From Ruminococcaceae bacterium UBA5397 (GTDB taxonomy: Bacteria > Bacillota > Clostridia > Oscillospirales > Acutalibacteraceae): a stretch of 5,030 bases of DNA. The DNA lies in NCBI GenBank assembly GCA_002411615.1, contig DHOF01000082.1:1-5030 (forward strand), in the 5' to 3' direction. A model generated the notes under the pieces. The model was not told the DNA's origin. It saw only the letters and a list, made by a program, of their open reading frames with translations, and did not search any database. The position numbers and the translations under genes were made by a program. The stretch's first letter is position 1. Every line of letters begins with the position of its first letter. This document shows positions 1 to 5,030 of the stretch, one piece after another.

Positions 1-1079
1 CCGGACCCACGTCCAGGGCCCACCGGAATTCCAACCTCTTTTGCATGACGGACAAAGTCATGGACAATTAAATAGTAATTTACATAACCCATTTTCCTTA
101 TGGTATCGAGTTCATATTCGAGGCGCTGTACAATCTCGGGAGCTGGATTTTCCCCATAATGAAGATGGAGCCCTGCATAACATTTTTCCCGGAAATACGT
201 ATAATTCTCCTGCCCATTCGGCGTATCAAAATGAGGCAGTTTTGTCTTTCCAAATTCAAATGTCACATTGCACCGGTCTGCAATTTTATTTGTATTATCC
301 GCCGCCTCCGGATGATCCGGAAAAAGCGACCGCATTTCTTCTTCTGTTTTATAATAGAACTCTTCGCTGCCAAACTCCATCCCATTTTTATCATCAATCG
401 TATGGTTCGTTTGAATACAAAGAAGGACATGGTGCATTTTGCTGTCTTCTTTTGTAAGATAATGACAGTCATTTGTCACCACCAGTGGAATTCCGGTCTC
501 ATTCGAAAGACGAATCAAAAACGGATTGATTCGTTTTTGATCCGGCAAACCATGATCCTGCAGTTCCAGATAAAAATGATCTTCTCCAAAAATATCAGAA
601 TACCGCAATGCTGCTTTTTTTGCTTCCTCATAGTCTCCGGCCGATAAAGCGCGCGGAATTTCTCCGGCTAAGCAGGCGGAAAGCGCAATAATTCCTTCAT
701 GATGCTGCTTTAAAAGTTCAAGGTCCACCCGTGGCTTATTGTAAAAGCCTTCAATCCACGCATGGCTGACAAGCGCAATCAGATTCTGATAGCCTGTATT
801 GTTTTCACACAGCAACACCAAATGATAGCTCTGGCCGTCTAATTCATTGGTTTTATCAAAACGGGTTCTCTGCGCAACATATACTTCACAGCCGATAATC
901 GGTTTTATTCCGCGCTTTTTTGCGGCTTTATAAAAATTAACAGCCCCATACATGACTCCATGATCTGTAATGGCAACCGCTTTATCTCCTCTTTTTGCCG
1001 CGAGATCCAGCAACTGCTCAATCCGACAGGCACCATCCAAGAGGCTATATTCTGTATGAAGATGTAAATGAGTGAACAA
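1..1079 (-). CDS. dnaE: DNA polymerase III alpha subunit, DnaE type (N-terminal part, runs off left edge)
   Basis: This is the replicative/repair DNA polymerase III alpha subunit, which extends primers at the replication fork in the cytoplasm. The frame is open from a TTG at 1079 to the window edge, giving 359 complete codons plus two bases. The N-terminus carries a PHP domain: HLHTEYSLLDGA at residues 4 to 17, TDHG at 38-41, GCEVYV at 63-68, YHLVLL at 85-90, LSACLAGEI at 133-141 and TNDCHYL at 202-208. The segment ends in PVGPGRGS (352-359), the conserved entry to the polymerase palm. Full DnaE proteins exceed 1,000 residues, so roughly two thirds lie outside the window. The absence of an OB or 3'-5' exonuclease domain before or within the PHP domain argues against PolC. 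TTG is chosen because GGAGG sits 8 nt upstream and the protein begins directly at the conserved HLHT motif; no ATG or GTG fits. The gene follows whiA by 25 nt, so it is probably cotranscribed. The family assignment is near certain; the DnaE subclass cannot be decided from this part. Confidence 0.96.
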   Translation of the reverse strand, partial: MFTHLHLHTEYSLLDGACRIEQLLDLAAKRGDKAVAITDHGVMYGAVNFYKAAKKRGIKPIIGCEVYVAQRTRFDKTNELDGQSYHLVLLCENNTGYQNLIALVSHAWIEGFYNKPRVDLELLKQHHEGIIALSACLAGEIPRALSAGDYEEAKKAALRYSDIFGEDHFYLELQDHGLPDQKRINPFLIRLSNETGIPLVVTNDCHYLTKEDSKMHHVLLCIQTNHTIDDKNGMEFGSEEFYYKTEEEMRSLFPDHPEAADNTNKIADRCNVTFEFGKTKLPHFDTPNGQENYTYFREKCYAGLHLHYGENPAPEIVQRLEYELDTIRKMGYVNYYLIVHDFVRHAKEVGIPVGPGRGS

Positions 1080-1087
1080 AAATGGTA

Positions 1088-1092
1088 CCTCC
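1088..1092 (-). promoter_or_regulatory. Ribosome binding site of dnaE (decides the TTG start)
   Basis: A perfect GGAGG lies in the 25-nt whiA-dnaE gap, with an 8-nt spacer to the TTG at 1079-1077. It is the main support for that non-ATG start, because no ATG or GTG in the dnaE frame lies near it. The next in-frame ATG is codon 43, past essential PHP residues. Confidence 0.85.
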
Positions 1093-1104
1093 GATTCTAT
1101 AAGA

Positions 1105-2025
1105 TCAATGTTTTTGTAATTTTTCGGACAACTCCATTAGTTTTTGCAACCGATGATTGACGCCGGAACGCGAAAGCGGTGTTTCCAGACTTTGCCCAAG
1201 CTCTCGTAAAGAAAGCTCCGGATTTTCATAGCGCTTTTCTGCAAGTTCCCGCAATTCTTCCGGAATAGCAGTCCAGCCGCCTAGATTCAAGAAGCGCTCG
1301 ATCGCCTCAATTTGCAGCGCTGCGGCAGATGCAGTCTTCCCAATATTGGCCGTCTCAAAATTTGTTTTTCGATTGACATTATTCCGGACTTCTTTGAGCA
1401 TTTTTGTCTGCATCACTTCCATAGAGGATTGGACAGCCCCAAGATAAGTGAGAAAATCAGAAATCCGATCTCCACCGGTCAAATAAACGACATAAGTTCC
1501 CTGCCGCCTGGAAATAATCGGCTGCAAAGCAAGCTCAGGTACTTCTGTTAAAATAGCACTCAGGCTTTTTGCAAGGTGAAAATGAGGCACTACAAACTCC
1601 AAACGATACTCCTTCTGAGGATCAACTCCGGTTCCGCAGGAAAGAAAAGCTCCTCTCAGAAAAGCACTTAGGCAGCATTCGTTTTCCAAAACCGCATGAT
1701 TGAGAAGTAAATGGATCTCATTTCCATCATGGCCAAACATATTTAGAATTTTTCGGCGATCTTCAATATCTTCCACTGATACAATGAACGCCGTGTGTTC
1801 AGCACGGCGAAGAATTCTTTTCGTCTCAACAATAGCTCCGGATACTTGCGCGATCATTTGTGCTGCACAGTGTGCAGCGTCAGAGCTTTCCGTCATAAAC
1901 GAAATTCCATTTAATGAAAAAGAACGGCCAAAGAGCAGAATGCCATAGCATTCCGCTGTACGACAACAGATACGCGAGGCCTTCTGTTTGCTCAGTTCTG
2001 ATTTAATTGCAGAAGCAAAAGACAC
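1105..2025 (-). CDS. whiA: WhiA, DNA-binding protein linked to sporulation/cell division
   Basis: WhiA is a conserved Gram-positive protein: a transcription factor for sporulation septation in Streptomyces, and a nucleoid-associated protein affecting division and chromosome segregation in Bacillus (YvcL). The 306 residues fit the family's usual length of about 300-330. The N-terminal two thirds is the degenerate LAGLIDADG homing-endonuclease-like fold, with CCRTAECYG (20-28) and CCLSAFLRGAFL (117-128) marking its two halves, then VDPQKEYRLEF (134-144) and FLTYLGA (191-197). The linker RNNVNRKTNFETAN (213-226) is highly characteristic. The C-terminal helix-turn-helix contains LSLRELGQSL (271-280) and SRSGVNHRLQKL (285-296), the probable recognition helix. 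The start is GTG at 2025-2023; its AGGAGG overlaps the rapZ stop, which suggests translational coupling. It lies 14 nt after rapZ and 25 nt before dnaE. The typical GGS stretch after AFLRGAFL reads SCGTG here, a mild variant. Identity is secure; its role in this organism is inferred from the family. Confidence 0.96.
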   Translation of the reverse strand: MSFASAIKSELSKQKASRICCRTAECYGILLFGRSFSLNGISFMTESSDAAHCAAQMIAQVSGAIVETKRILRRAEHTAFIVSVEDIEDRRKILNMFGHDGNEIHLLLNHAVLENECCLSAFLRGAFLSCGTGVDPQKEYRLEFVVPHFHLAKSLSAILTEVPELALQPIISRRQGTYVVYLTGGDRISDFLTYLGAVQSSMEVMQTKMLKEVRNNVNRKTNFETANIGKTASAAALQIEAIERFLNLGGWTAIPEELRELAEKRYENPELSLRELGQSLETPLSRSGVNHRLQKLMELSEKLQKH

Positions 2026-2035
2026 GTCCTGCTTT

Positions 2036-2041
2036 CCTCCT
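2036..2041 (-). promoter_or_regulatory. Ribosome binding site of whiA, overlapping the rapZ stop codon
   Basis: The last bases of rapZ and the gap read TAGGAGG, so the TAG stop (2042-2040) shares two bases with the AGGAGG Shine-Dalgarno. The spacer to the GTG at 2025 is 10 nt, slightly long. Ribosomes ending on rapZ would sit directly on this site, which would favour coupled translation; the coupling is an inference. Confidence 0.75.
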
Positions 2042-2897
2042 AGTTCTTTTGAATATCACGATGATTTACGCTGGCATGCATTCCCTGCGCAATCAAATGA
2101 TCATAAAGCAGCTGTGCAATCGCTACCGAACGGTGATGCCCACCGGTACAGCCTACTGCAATAACCAGTTGACTTTTCCCCTCATTGCAATAAAGCGGCA
2201 TCATATAATCAATCAAATCGAGCAGACGCTTAATAAATCCCTGTGTTTGTTCCCACTTCATCACATAAGCACGAACAGGCTCATCGAGCCCATTCAAATT
2301 ACGCAGTTCCTCTACATAATAAGGGTTCGGCAAGCATCGCACATCAAACACCAGATCTGCTTCCGTCGGCATTCCATATTTAAATCCGAATGAAACGCAA
2401 TGAATGCTCAACGCATTGGAAGCATTATCAAGAAAAAGGCTATCGATCCGCTGCTTGAGCTGTGCTGGAGATAAAAGCGAAGTATCAATCAGATAATCCG
2501 CACGTTCCCGTACCGGACGCAGAATTTCCCGTTCCAATTTTACTGCCTGTTCAATTCCATGAGTATCTTCACTCAGAGGGTGCTTACGGCGCGTTTCTTT
2601 AAAACGATTCTGAAGGACAATGTCATTCGCATCCAAAAACAGAATTTTATATGGCTTGTTTTCCCTTTTTAAGTTATCAAGGGCTTCAAAAAGGCTGGAA
2701 AACATATCTCCGCCGCGGATATCTGTTACCACTGCAACCTGAGAAAGTTGAGGCTGTGCCTGTGTACACAAATCATAAAAAGGGGAAATGAGTTTTGGCG
2801 GAAGATTATCGATACAGTAAAATCCGATATCTTCCATTGCATGCATCGCACGCGATTTTCCAGCTCCTGAAAGGCCTGTAACAATAATAAAATCCAT
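2040..2897 (-). CDS. rapZ: RapZ/YvcJ family nucleotide-binding protein
   Basis: RapZ-family P-loop protein. In E. coli RapZ is an RNA adaptor that senses glucosamine-6-phosphate and directs decay of the sRNA GlmZ; in Bacillus the homologue YvcJ is an NTP-hydrolysing protein linked to competence. The 285 residues match the usual length. The Walker A motif GLSGAGKS lies at 8-15, followed by DIGFYCIDNLPP (23-34), a hydrophobic strand ending in the Walker B-like FLDAND (87-92), and FKETRRKHPL (99-108). The C-terminal domain has FGFKYGMPTEADLVFDVR (170-187), CLPNPYY (188-194) and the signature GCTGGHHRSV (249-258). The ATG at 2897 has AGGAGG five nt upstream (2908-2903). It follows murB by 29 nt. 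The proximity to cell-wall precursor synthesis agrees with the family's link to amino-sugar sensing, but GlmZ is not known in Firmicutes, so the ligand and partner here are open. The identity is secure; the physiological role is inferred. Confidence 0.96.
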   Translation of the reverse strand: MDFIIVTGLSGAGKSRAMHAMEDIGFYCIDNLPPKLISPFYDLCTQAQPQLSQVAVVTDIRGGDMFSSLFEALDNLKRENKPYKILFLDANDIVLQNRFKETRRKHPLSEDTHGIEQAVKLEREILRPVRERADYLIDTSLLSPAQLKQRIDSLFLDNASNALSIHCVSFGFKYGMPTEADLVFDVRCLPNPYYVEELRNLNGLDEPVRAYVMKWEQTQGFIKRLLDLIDYMMPLYCNEGKSQLVIAVGCTGGHHRSVAIAQLLYDHLIAQGMHASVNHRDIQKN

Positions 2898-2926
2898 TTT
2901 TTCCTCCTCTTCGTGTTCTTCTTTGA

Positions 2927-3835
2927 CTAAGAGAGATAGCGAACCTCACATTCCAAAGAAATGCCAGTCTGCTGCAAAACCGTTTTCTGAATTTCTTCAA
3001 TTAAAGACAGCACATCCGTACAGGTAGCGCCCCCCATATTGACAATGAATCCAGCATGCTTCTCACTGACCATGGCGCCCCCCACTCTGGCGCCTTTTAA
3101 TCCGCATTGTTCAATCAAAGTTCCGGCAAAATGTCCTTCGGGACGTTTAAACGTACTCCCGGCACTTGGCAATTCTACGGGCTGCTTCGCTTTTCTCCGT
3201 TTCAGAAGTTCTTCCATCTGCATAGAAATTTGATCCTGATTTCCTTTCTTTAAGCGCACAACAAGAGAGGTGATCAAGCATCCATTTGTTTGATAGGCAC
3301 TGGAGCGATATCCAAGCTCCAGTTCTTCTCCCATCAAGAAGCCTGTCCTCCCAGAACGAGTCACATGCGTAGTTGAAAAAAGCACATCACTCAACTGGCC
3401 GTCATAAGCCCCGGCATCCATAAAAACAGCACCGCCGGCAGACCCCGGAATTCCCCACGCAAATTCCAATCCCGACAAAGAATTTTTACGTGCAAAATTA
3501 CAAAGGCTTGCTAAGGTAGCCCCTGCTCCGCAATTAATGGTAACAGGATCTGCTAAAGAAATTTTTCGAAAATCTCCGTTCAAATTTAAAACTGCACCAC
3601 GAATTCCATCGTCGCTTACCAGAAGATTGCTTCCGTTTCCAAGCGGCAGCAGCGGAATTCCTAATGCTCCTGCAGCCTTGATCACATCTTTTAATGCAAT
3701 AATATTGGAAGCTGTAATAAACAAATCTGCCGGGCCGCCAATTTGGAAAGTAGTGTGGCGGCTCATCTGTTCATTTTCTATTACTTCACACCCCACATTT
3801 TGGGCCGTGCGTTTTAATATTTCTAGCTTTTCCAT
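2927..3835 (-). CDS. murB: UDP-N-acetylenolpyruvoylglucosamine reductase (MurB)
   Basis: MurB uses FAD and NADPH to reduce UDP-GlcNAc-enolpyruvate to UDP-MurNAc, the second committed step of peptidoglycan precursor synthesis in the cytoplasm. The 302 residues match type II MurB, the shorter form common in Firmicutes. The FAD-binding PCMH-type region carries HTTFQIGGPAD (27-37), LGNGSNLLVSDDGIRG (65-80) and EFAWGIPGSAGGAV (124-137). GYRSSAY (175-181) supplies the catalytic Arg177. PSAGSTFKRP (223-232) contains Ser227, the expected proton donor. AGTLIEQCGLKGARVGGA (237-254) and HAGFIVN (260-266) follow, and ECEVRYL at the C-terminus supplies Glu297. All key residues are present, so it should be active. 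The start is ATG at 3835, overlapping the upstream gene's stop as TAATG, with AAGGAGG six nt ahead. The gene is probably essential if no second murB exists. Confidence 0.98.
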   Translation of the reverse strand: MEKLEILKRTAQNVGCEVIENEQMSRHTTFQIGGPADLFITASNIIALKDVIKAAGALGIPLLPLGNGSNLLVSDDGIRGAVLNLNGDFRKISLADPVTINCGAGATLASLCNFARKNSLSGLEFAWGIPGSAGGAVFMDAGAYDGQLSDVLFSTTHVTRSGRTGFLMGEELELGYRSSAYQTNGCLITSLVVRLKKGNQDQISMQMEELLKRRKAKQPVELPSAGSTFKRPEGHFAGTLIEQCGLKGARVGGAMVSEKHAGFIVNMGGATCTDVLSLIEEIQKTVLQQTGISLECEVRYLS

Positions 3836-4590
3836 TAAAATCCTCCTTCAGATAGGGCATGGTCCTCAAAGACGCGGGTATAACACTGCAAATATTTTTT
3901 AAATCGTTCTATATTTGAATTAATAATCAGCTCTTCCGGAAAATTCAATTCTTGCAGTAATGCCAAAGCCTTCGGAAATTTTCCTACATTAGCCGAAAAA
4001 TGAGAATCACTGTTCACAACAATCGGTGCCGAATATTTTTTGCATAGCTGCATGATCTTTTTACAGTTTGAAACCGACTGTGACCGAACGGAAAAAGTAG
4101 CTTCATTTAATTCAATTAGTTTTCCTGCATCCCGAAAAATTGGAATCATTTTCTCATAGTCAAAAGGGAAACGAGGATCTCCGCAATGGCCAATTACGTT
4201 TACAGCAGGATTTTCTGCAATCCCCCGCCATGCACTTGTTACATCATTCTGCTTTTCTTCACTTTGAAAGCATGGTGGATGAATTGACGCAACCACCCAG
4301 TCCATCCATGGCTCGGCCTCTTTTTCGAGATCGATCTTTCCTTCCAGATTGAGTACATTGGTTTCCTGCCCGCGAAGGACTAATATGCCATGGTAAAGAT
4401 GCGGAATTGATCGGAGATTGGAAAAATACCAAGTACCTGCCTTAGGCGCACCGGGCATCTCTACTCCATGATCTGTAACAGCAATTGCAGAAAGCCCCAT
4501 TTGGGAGGCTGCGGTCACCATTTCCTGCAAAGTACTATATGCGTGCGTAGAAGCGACTGTATGCGTATGCAAATCAGCGATAATCTTCAT
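3835..4590 (-). CDS. PHP-domain metallophosphatase, YcdX-like
   Basis: A stand-alone PHP (polymerase and histidinol phosphatase) domain protein of 251 residues, close in length and motif order to E. coli YcdX (245 aa), a trinuclear-zinc phosphatase. All nine expected metal ligands can be placed: His8 and His10 in DLHTHT, His16 in ASTHAYST, His41 in TDHG, Glu76 in RGQETN, His104 in ASIHPP, His135 in VIGHCGDP, and Asp195 and His197 in NSDSH. The segment WYFSNLRSIP (54-63) also resembles the YcdX subgroup rather than histidinol phosphatase HisK, whose substrate pathway is not represented nearby. There is no signal peptide or membrane segment, so it should be cytoplasmic. The start is ATG at 4590, with AAAGGA at 4603-4598 and a 7-nt spacer. 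It lies 20 nt after hprK and overlaps murB by one base. The fold and metal centre are confident; the physiological substrate is unknown, and a role in sugar-phosphate or nucleotide metabolism would be a guess. Confidence 0.93.
   Translation of the reverse strand: MKIIADLHTHTVASTHAYSTLQEMVTAASQMGLSAIAVTDHGVEMPGAPKAGTWYFSNLRSIPHLYHGILVLRGQETNVLNLEGKIDLEKEAEPWMDWVVASIHPPCFQSEEKQNDVTSAWRGIAENPAVNVIGHCGDPRFPFDYEKMIPIFRDAGKLIELNEATFSVRSQSVSNCKKIMQLCKKYSAPIVVNSDSHFSANVGKFPKALALLQELNFPEELIINSNIERFKKYLQCYTRVFEDHALSEGGF
3842..3848 (-). promoter_or_regulatory. Ribosome binding site of murB, inside the upstream gene's 3' end
   Basis: AAGGAGG lies within the last codons of the PHP phosphatase gene, 6 nt before the murB ATG. 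The upstream TAA and the ATG share one base (TAATG), a classic stop-restart arrangement, so translation of the two genes is probably coupled. Confidence 0.8.
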
Positions 4591-4610
4591 TCGTTCGTCC
4601 TTTCCAATAT

Positions 4611-5030
4611 TTAAAACGATAAATCCAATTTTGTTTCTTTCTGTTTCATCATATCCGCATCCATTCCAAGATGTTTTAGCAATTCCTGTGCCCCGTTATA
4701 TCCCATCTTTTTCTGACGATTGTTCATCGCGGCTACTTCGATAATAACAGCGAGATTTCGACCCGGCTTTACCGGAATTGTCAGCACAGGGACTTTCACT
4801 CCTAAAAGCTCCGTGTATTCATTATCAAGGCCCATTCTGTCATAAATTTTTTCATTATCCCAAAGCTCCAAATTAATAATCATATCCAATTTTTCGCTCA
4901 TTTTAACAGCACCCATACCAAAAATACGCCGGGCATTGATAATCCCAATTCCTCTCAGTTCAATAAAATGGCGAATGTTTTCTGGCGCCTGACCAATTAA
5001 GGTTTCTACAGAAACTCGACGAATTTCCAC
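4611..5030 (-). CDS. hprK: HPr kinase/phosphorylase, C-terminal part (runs off right edge)
   Basis: HprK/P phosphorylates Ser46 of HPr (and Crh) with ATP or pyrophosphate and reverses the reaction with phosphate, acting as the central sensor for carbon catabolite control in Firmicutes. Only the last 139 codons are here, of about 310, so the N-terminal domain and the P-loop lie beyond the window. The first visible codon, GTG, is an internal valine and not a start. VEIRRVS opens the segment; [14 protein letters not shown] follows, then the family signature [15 protein letters not shown] (24-38), a loop with NLELWDNE (53-60), and [19 protein letters not shown] (80-98) with [18 protein letters not shown] (100-116). 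RGxGIIN and KPGRN are the best-conserved blocks in this half of the family and are linked to the phosphorylase reaction and hexamer contacts. The gene ends in TAA, 20 nt before the PHP phosphatase. No HPr or Crh gene is in the window. Identification is secure. Confidence 0.96.
   Translation of the reverse strand: MEIRRVSVETLIGQAPENIRHFIELRGIGIINARRIFGMGAVKMSEKLDMIINLELWDNEKIYDRMGLDNEYTELLGVKVPVLTIPVKPGRNLAVIIEVAAMNNRQKKMGYNGAQELLKHLGMDADMMKQKETKLDLSF

Larger units (their letters stand above)
1..5030 (-). other. Probable polycistronic unit hprK-PHP-murB-rapZ-whiA-dnaE
   Basis: All six genes read the same way with junctions of 20, -1, 29, 14 and 25 nt. Both edges cut through coding sequence, so the unit continues in both directions. 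None of the gaps holds a visible GC-rich hairpin followed by a T-run, and none is long enough for a full -35/-10 promoter plus leader, although promoters inside coding sequence cannot be excluded. Cotranscription is inferred from spacing, not shown. Confidence 0.7.

Noticed and set aside
263..472. A 69-codon minus-strand frame
   Set aside because: It overlaps dnaE in another frame and its translation is a low-complexity basic/hydrophobic string. The dnaE frame through the same bases carries conserved sequence such as TNDCHYL.
159..647. A 162-codon open frame on the plus strand, and a smaller one at 41-457
   Set aside because: Both lie antisense to the conserved dnaE frame. Their translations are rich in Ile, Arg, Phe, Lys and His with no family motif, as expected of a shadow of an AT-biased coding strand.
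2007..2393. A 128-codon plus-strand frame opposite rapZ
   Set aside because: It is antisense to the conserved C-terminal domain of RapZ, has no recognisable motif and no convincing ribosome binding site.
2898..2926. The largest intergenic gap (murB-rapZ) as a terminator or promoter site
   Set aside because: At 29 nt it mostly holds the rapZ ribosome binding site, with no inverted repeat plus T-run and no room for spaced -35/-10 boxes.
2806..3000. A 64-codon minus-strand frame spanning the murB-rapZ junction
   Set aside because: It is out of frame with both genes and covers the conserved murB C-terminus and the rapZ Walker A motif. The Arg-rich translation looks like a shadow, and the rapZ ribosome binding site lies inside it.
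25..3661. The palindrome GGAATTCC at 25-32, 487-494, 3447-3454 and 3654-3661
   Set aside because: Each copy encodes Gly-Ile-Pro on the minus strand (in DnaE VGIPVG and TGIPLV, in MurB WGIPGS and LGIPLL), using the common codons GGA ATT CC(N). It is a by-product of coding and not a regulatory repeat.
3537..3902. A 121-codon plus-strand frame opposite murB
   Set aside because: It is antisense to the FAD-binding region of MurB and shows no independent family signature.
5028..5030. GTG at the right edge as the start of a short 139-aa protein
   Set aside because: The reading frame begins in the middle of the HprK catalytic domain (VEIRRVS), with no ribosome binding site visible because the window ends, so it is an internal valine of a truncated gene.

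Overview
The window is a tightly packed run of six genes, all read from the minus strand. It looks like core chromosome from a Gram-positive Firmicute, most likely a member of the Clostridia. The reasons are the gene content (HPr kinase/phosphorylase, RapZ/YvcJ, WhiA and a DnaE-type polymerase side by side), strong AGGAGG-type ribosome binding sites before most genes, mixed ATG/GTG/TTG starts, and a moderate AT bias judged by eye. An Oscillospiraceae/Ruminococcaceae-like host is plausible, but the sequence alone does not prove it.

In transcription order (high to low coordinate) the layout is: the C-terminal part of hprK, running off the right edge (5030-4611); a YcdX-type PHP-domain metallophosphatase (4590-3835); murB (3835-2927); rapZ (2897-2040); whiA (2025-1105, GTG start); and the first 359 codons of dnaE, running off the left edge (1079-1, TTG start). 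The gaps between genes are 20, -1 (overlap), 29, 14 and 25 nt. There is no room for a strong internal promoter plus terminator between genes, no stretch over 300 bases lacks a gene, and no RNA gene, mobile element, CRISPR array or long repeat was seen. The dnaE gene is easy to miss because it starts with TTG and has no stop codon inside the window, but its reading frame is open from 1079 to 1 and encodes an unmistakable polymerase III alpha-subunit N-terminus.

Together the genes link carbon-state sensing (HprK, RapZ) to cell-wall precursor synthesis (MurB), division and chromosome control (WhiA) and DNA replication (DnaE). This neighbourhood is known in Firmicutes. The main departure from the textbook order is that rapZ and whiA are directly adjacent, without the yvcK gene that usually lies between them. 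I found no convincing undescribed system here. The findings are refinements and curiosities within an ordinary housekeeping cluster.
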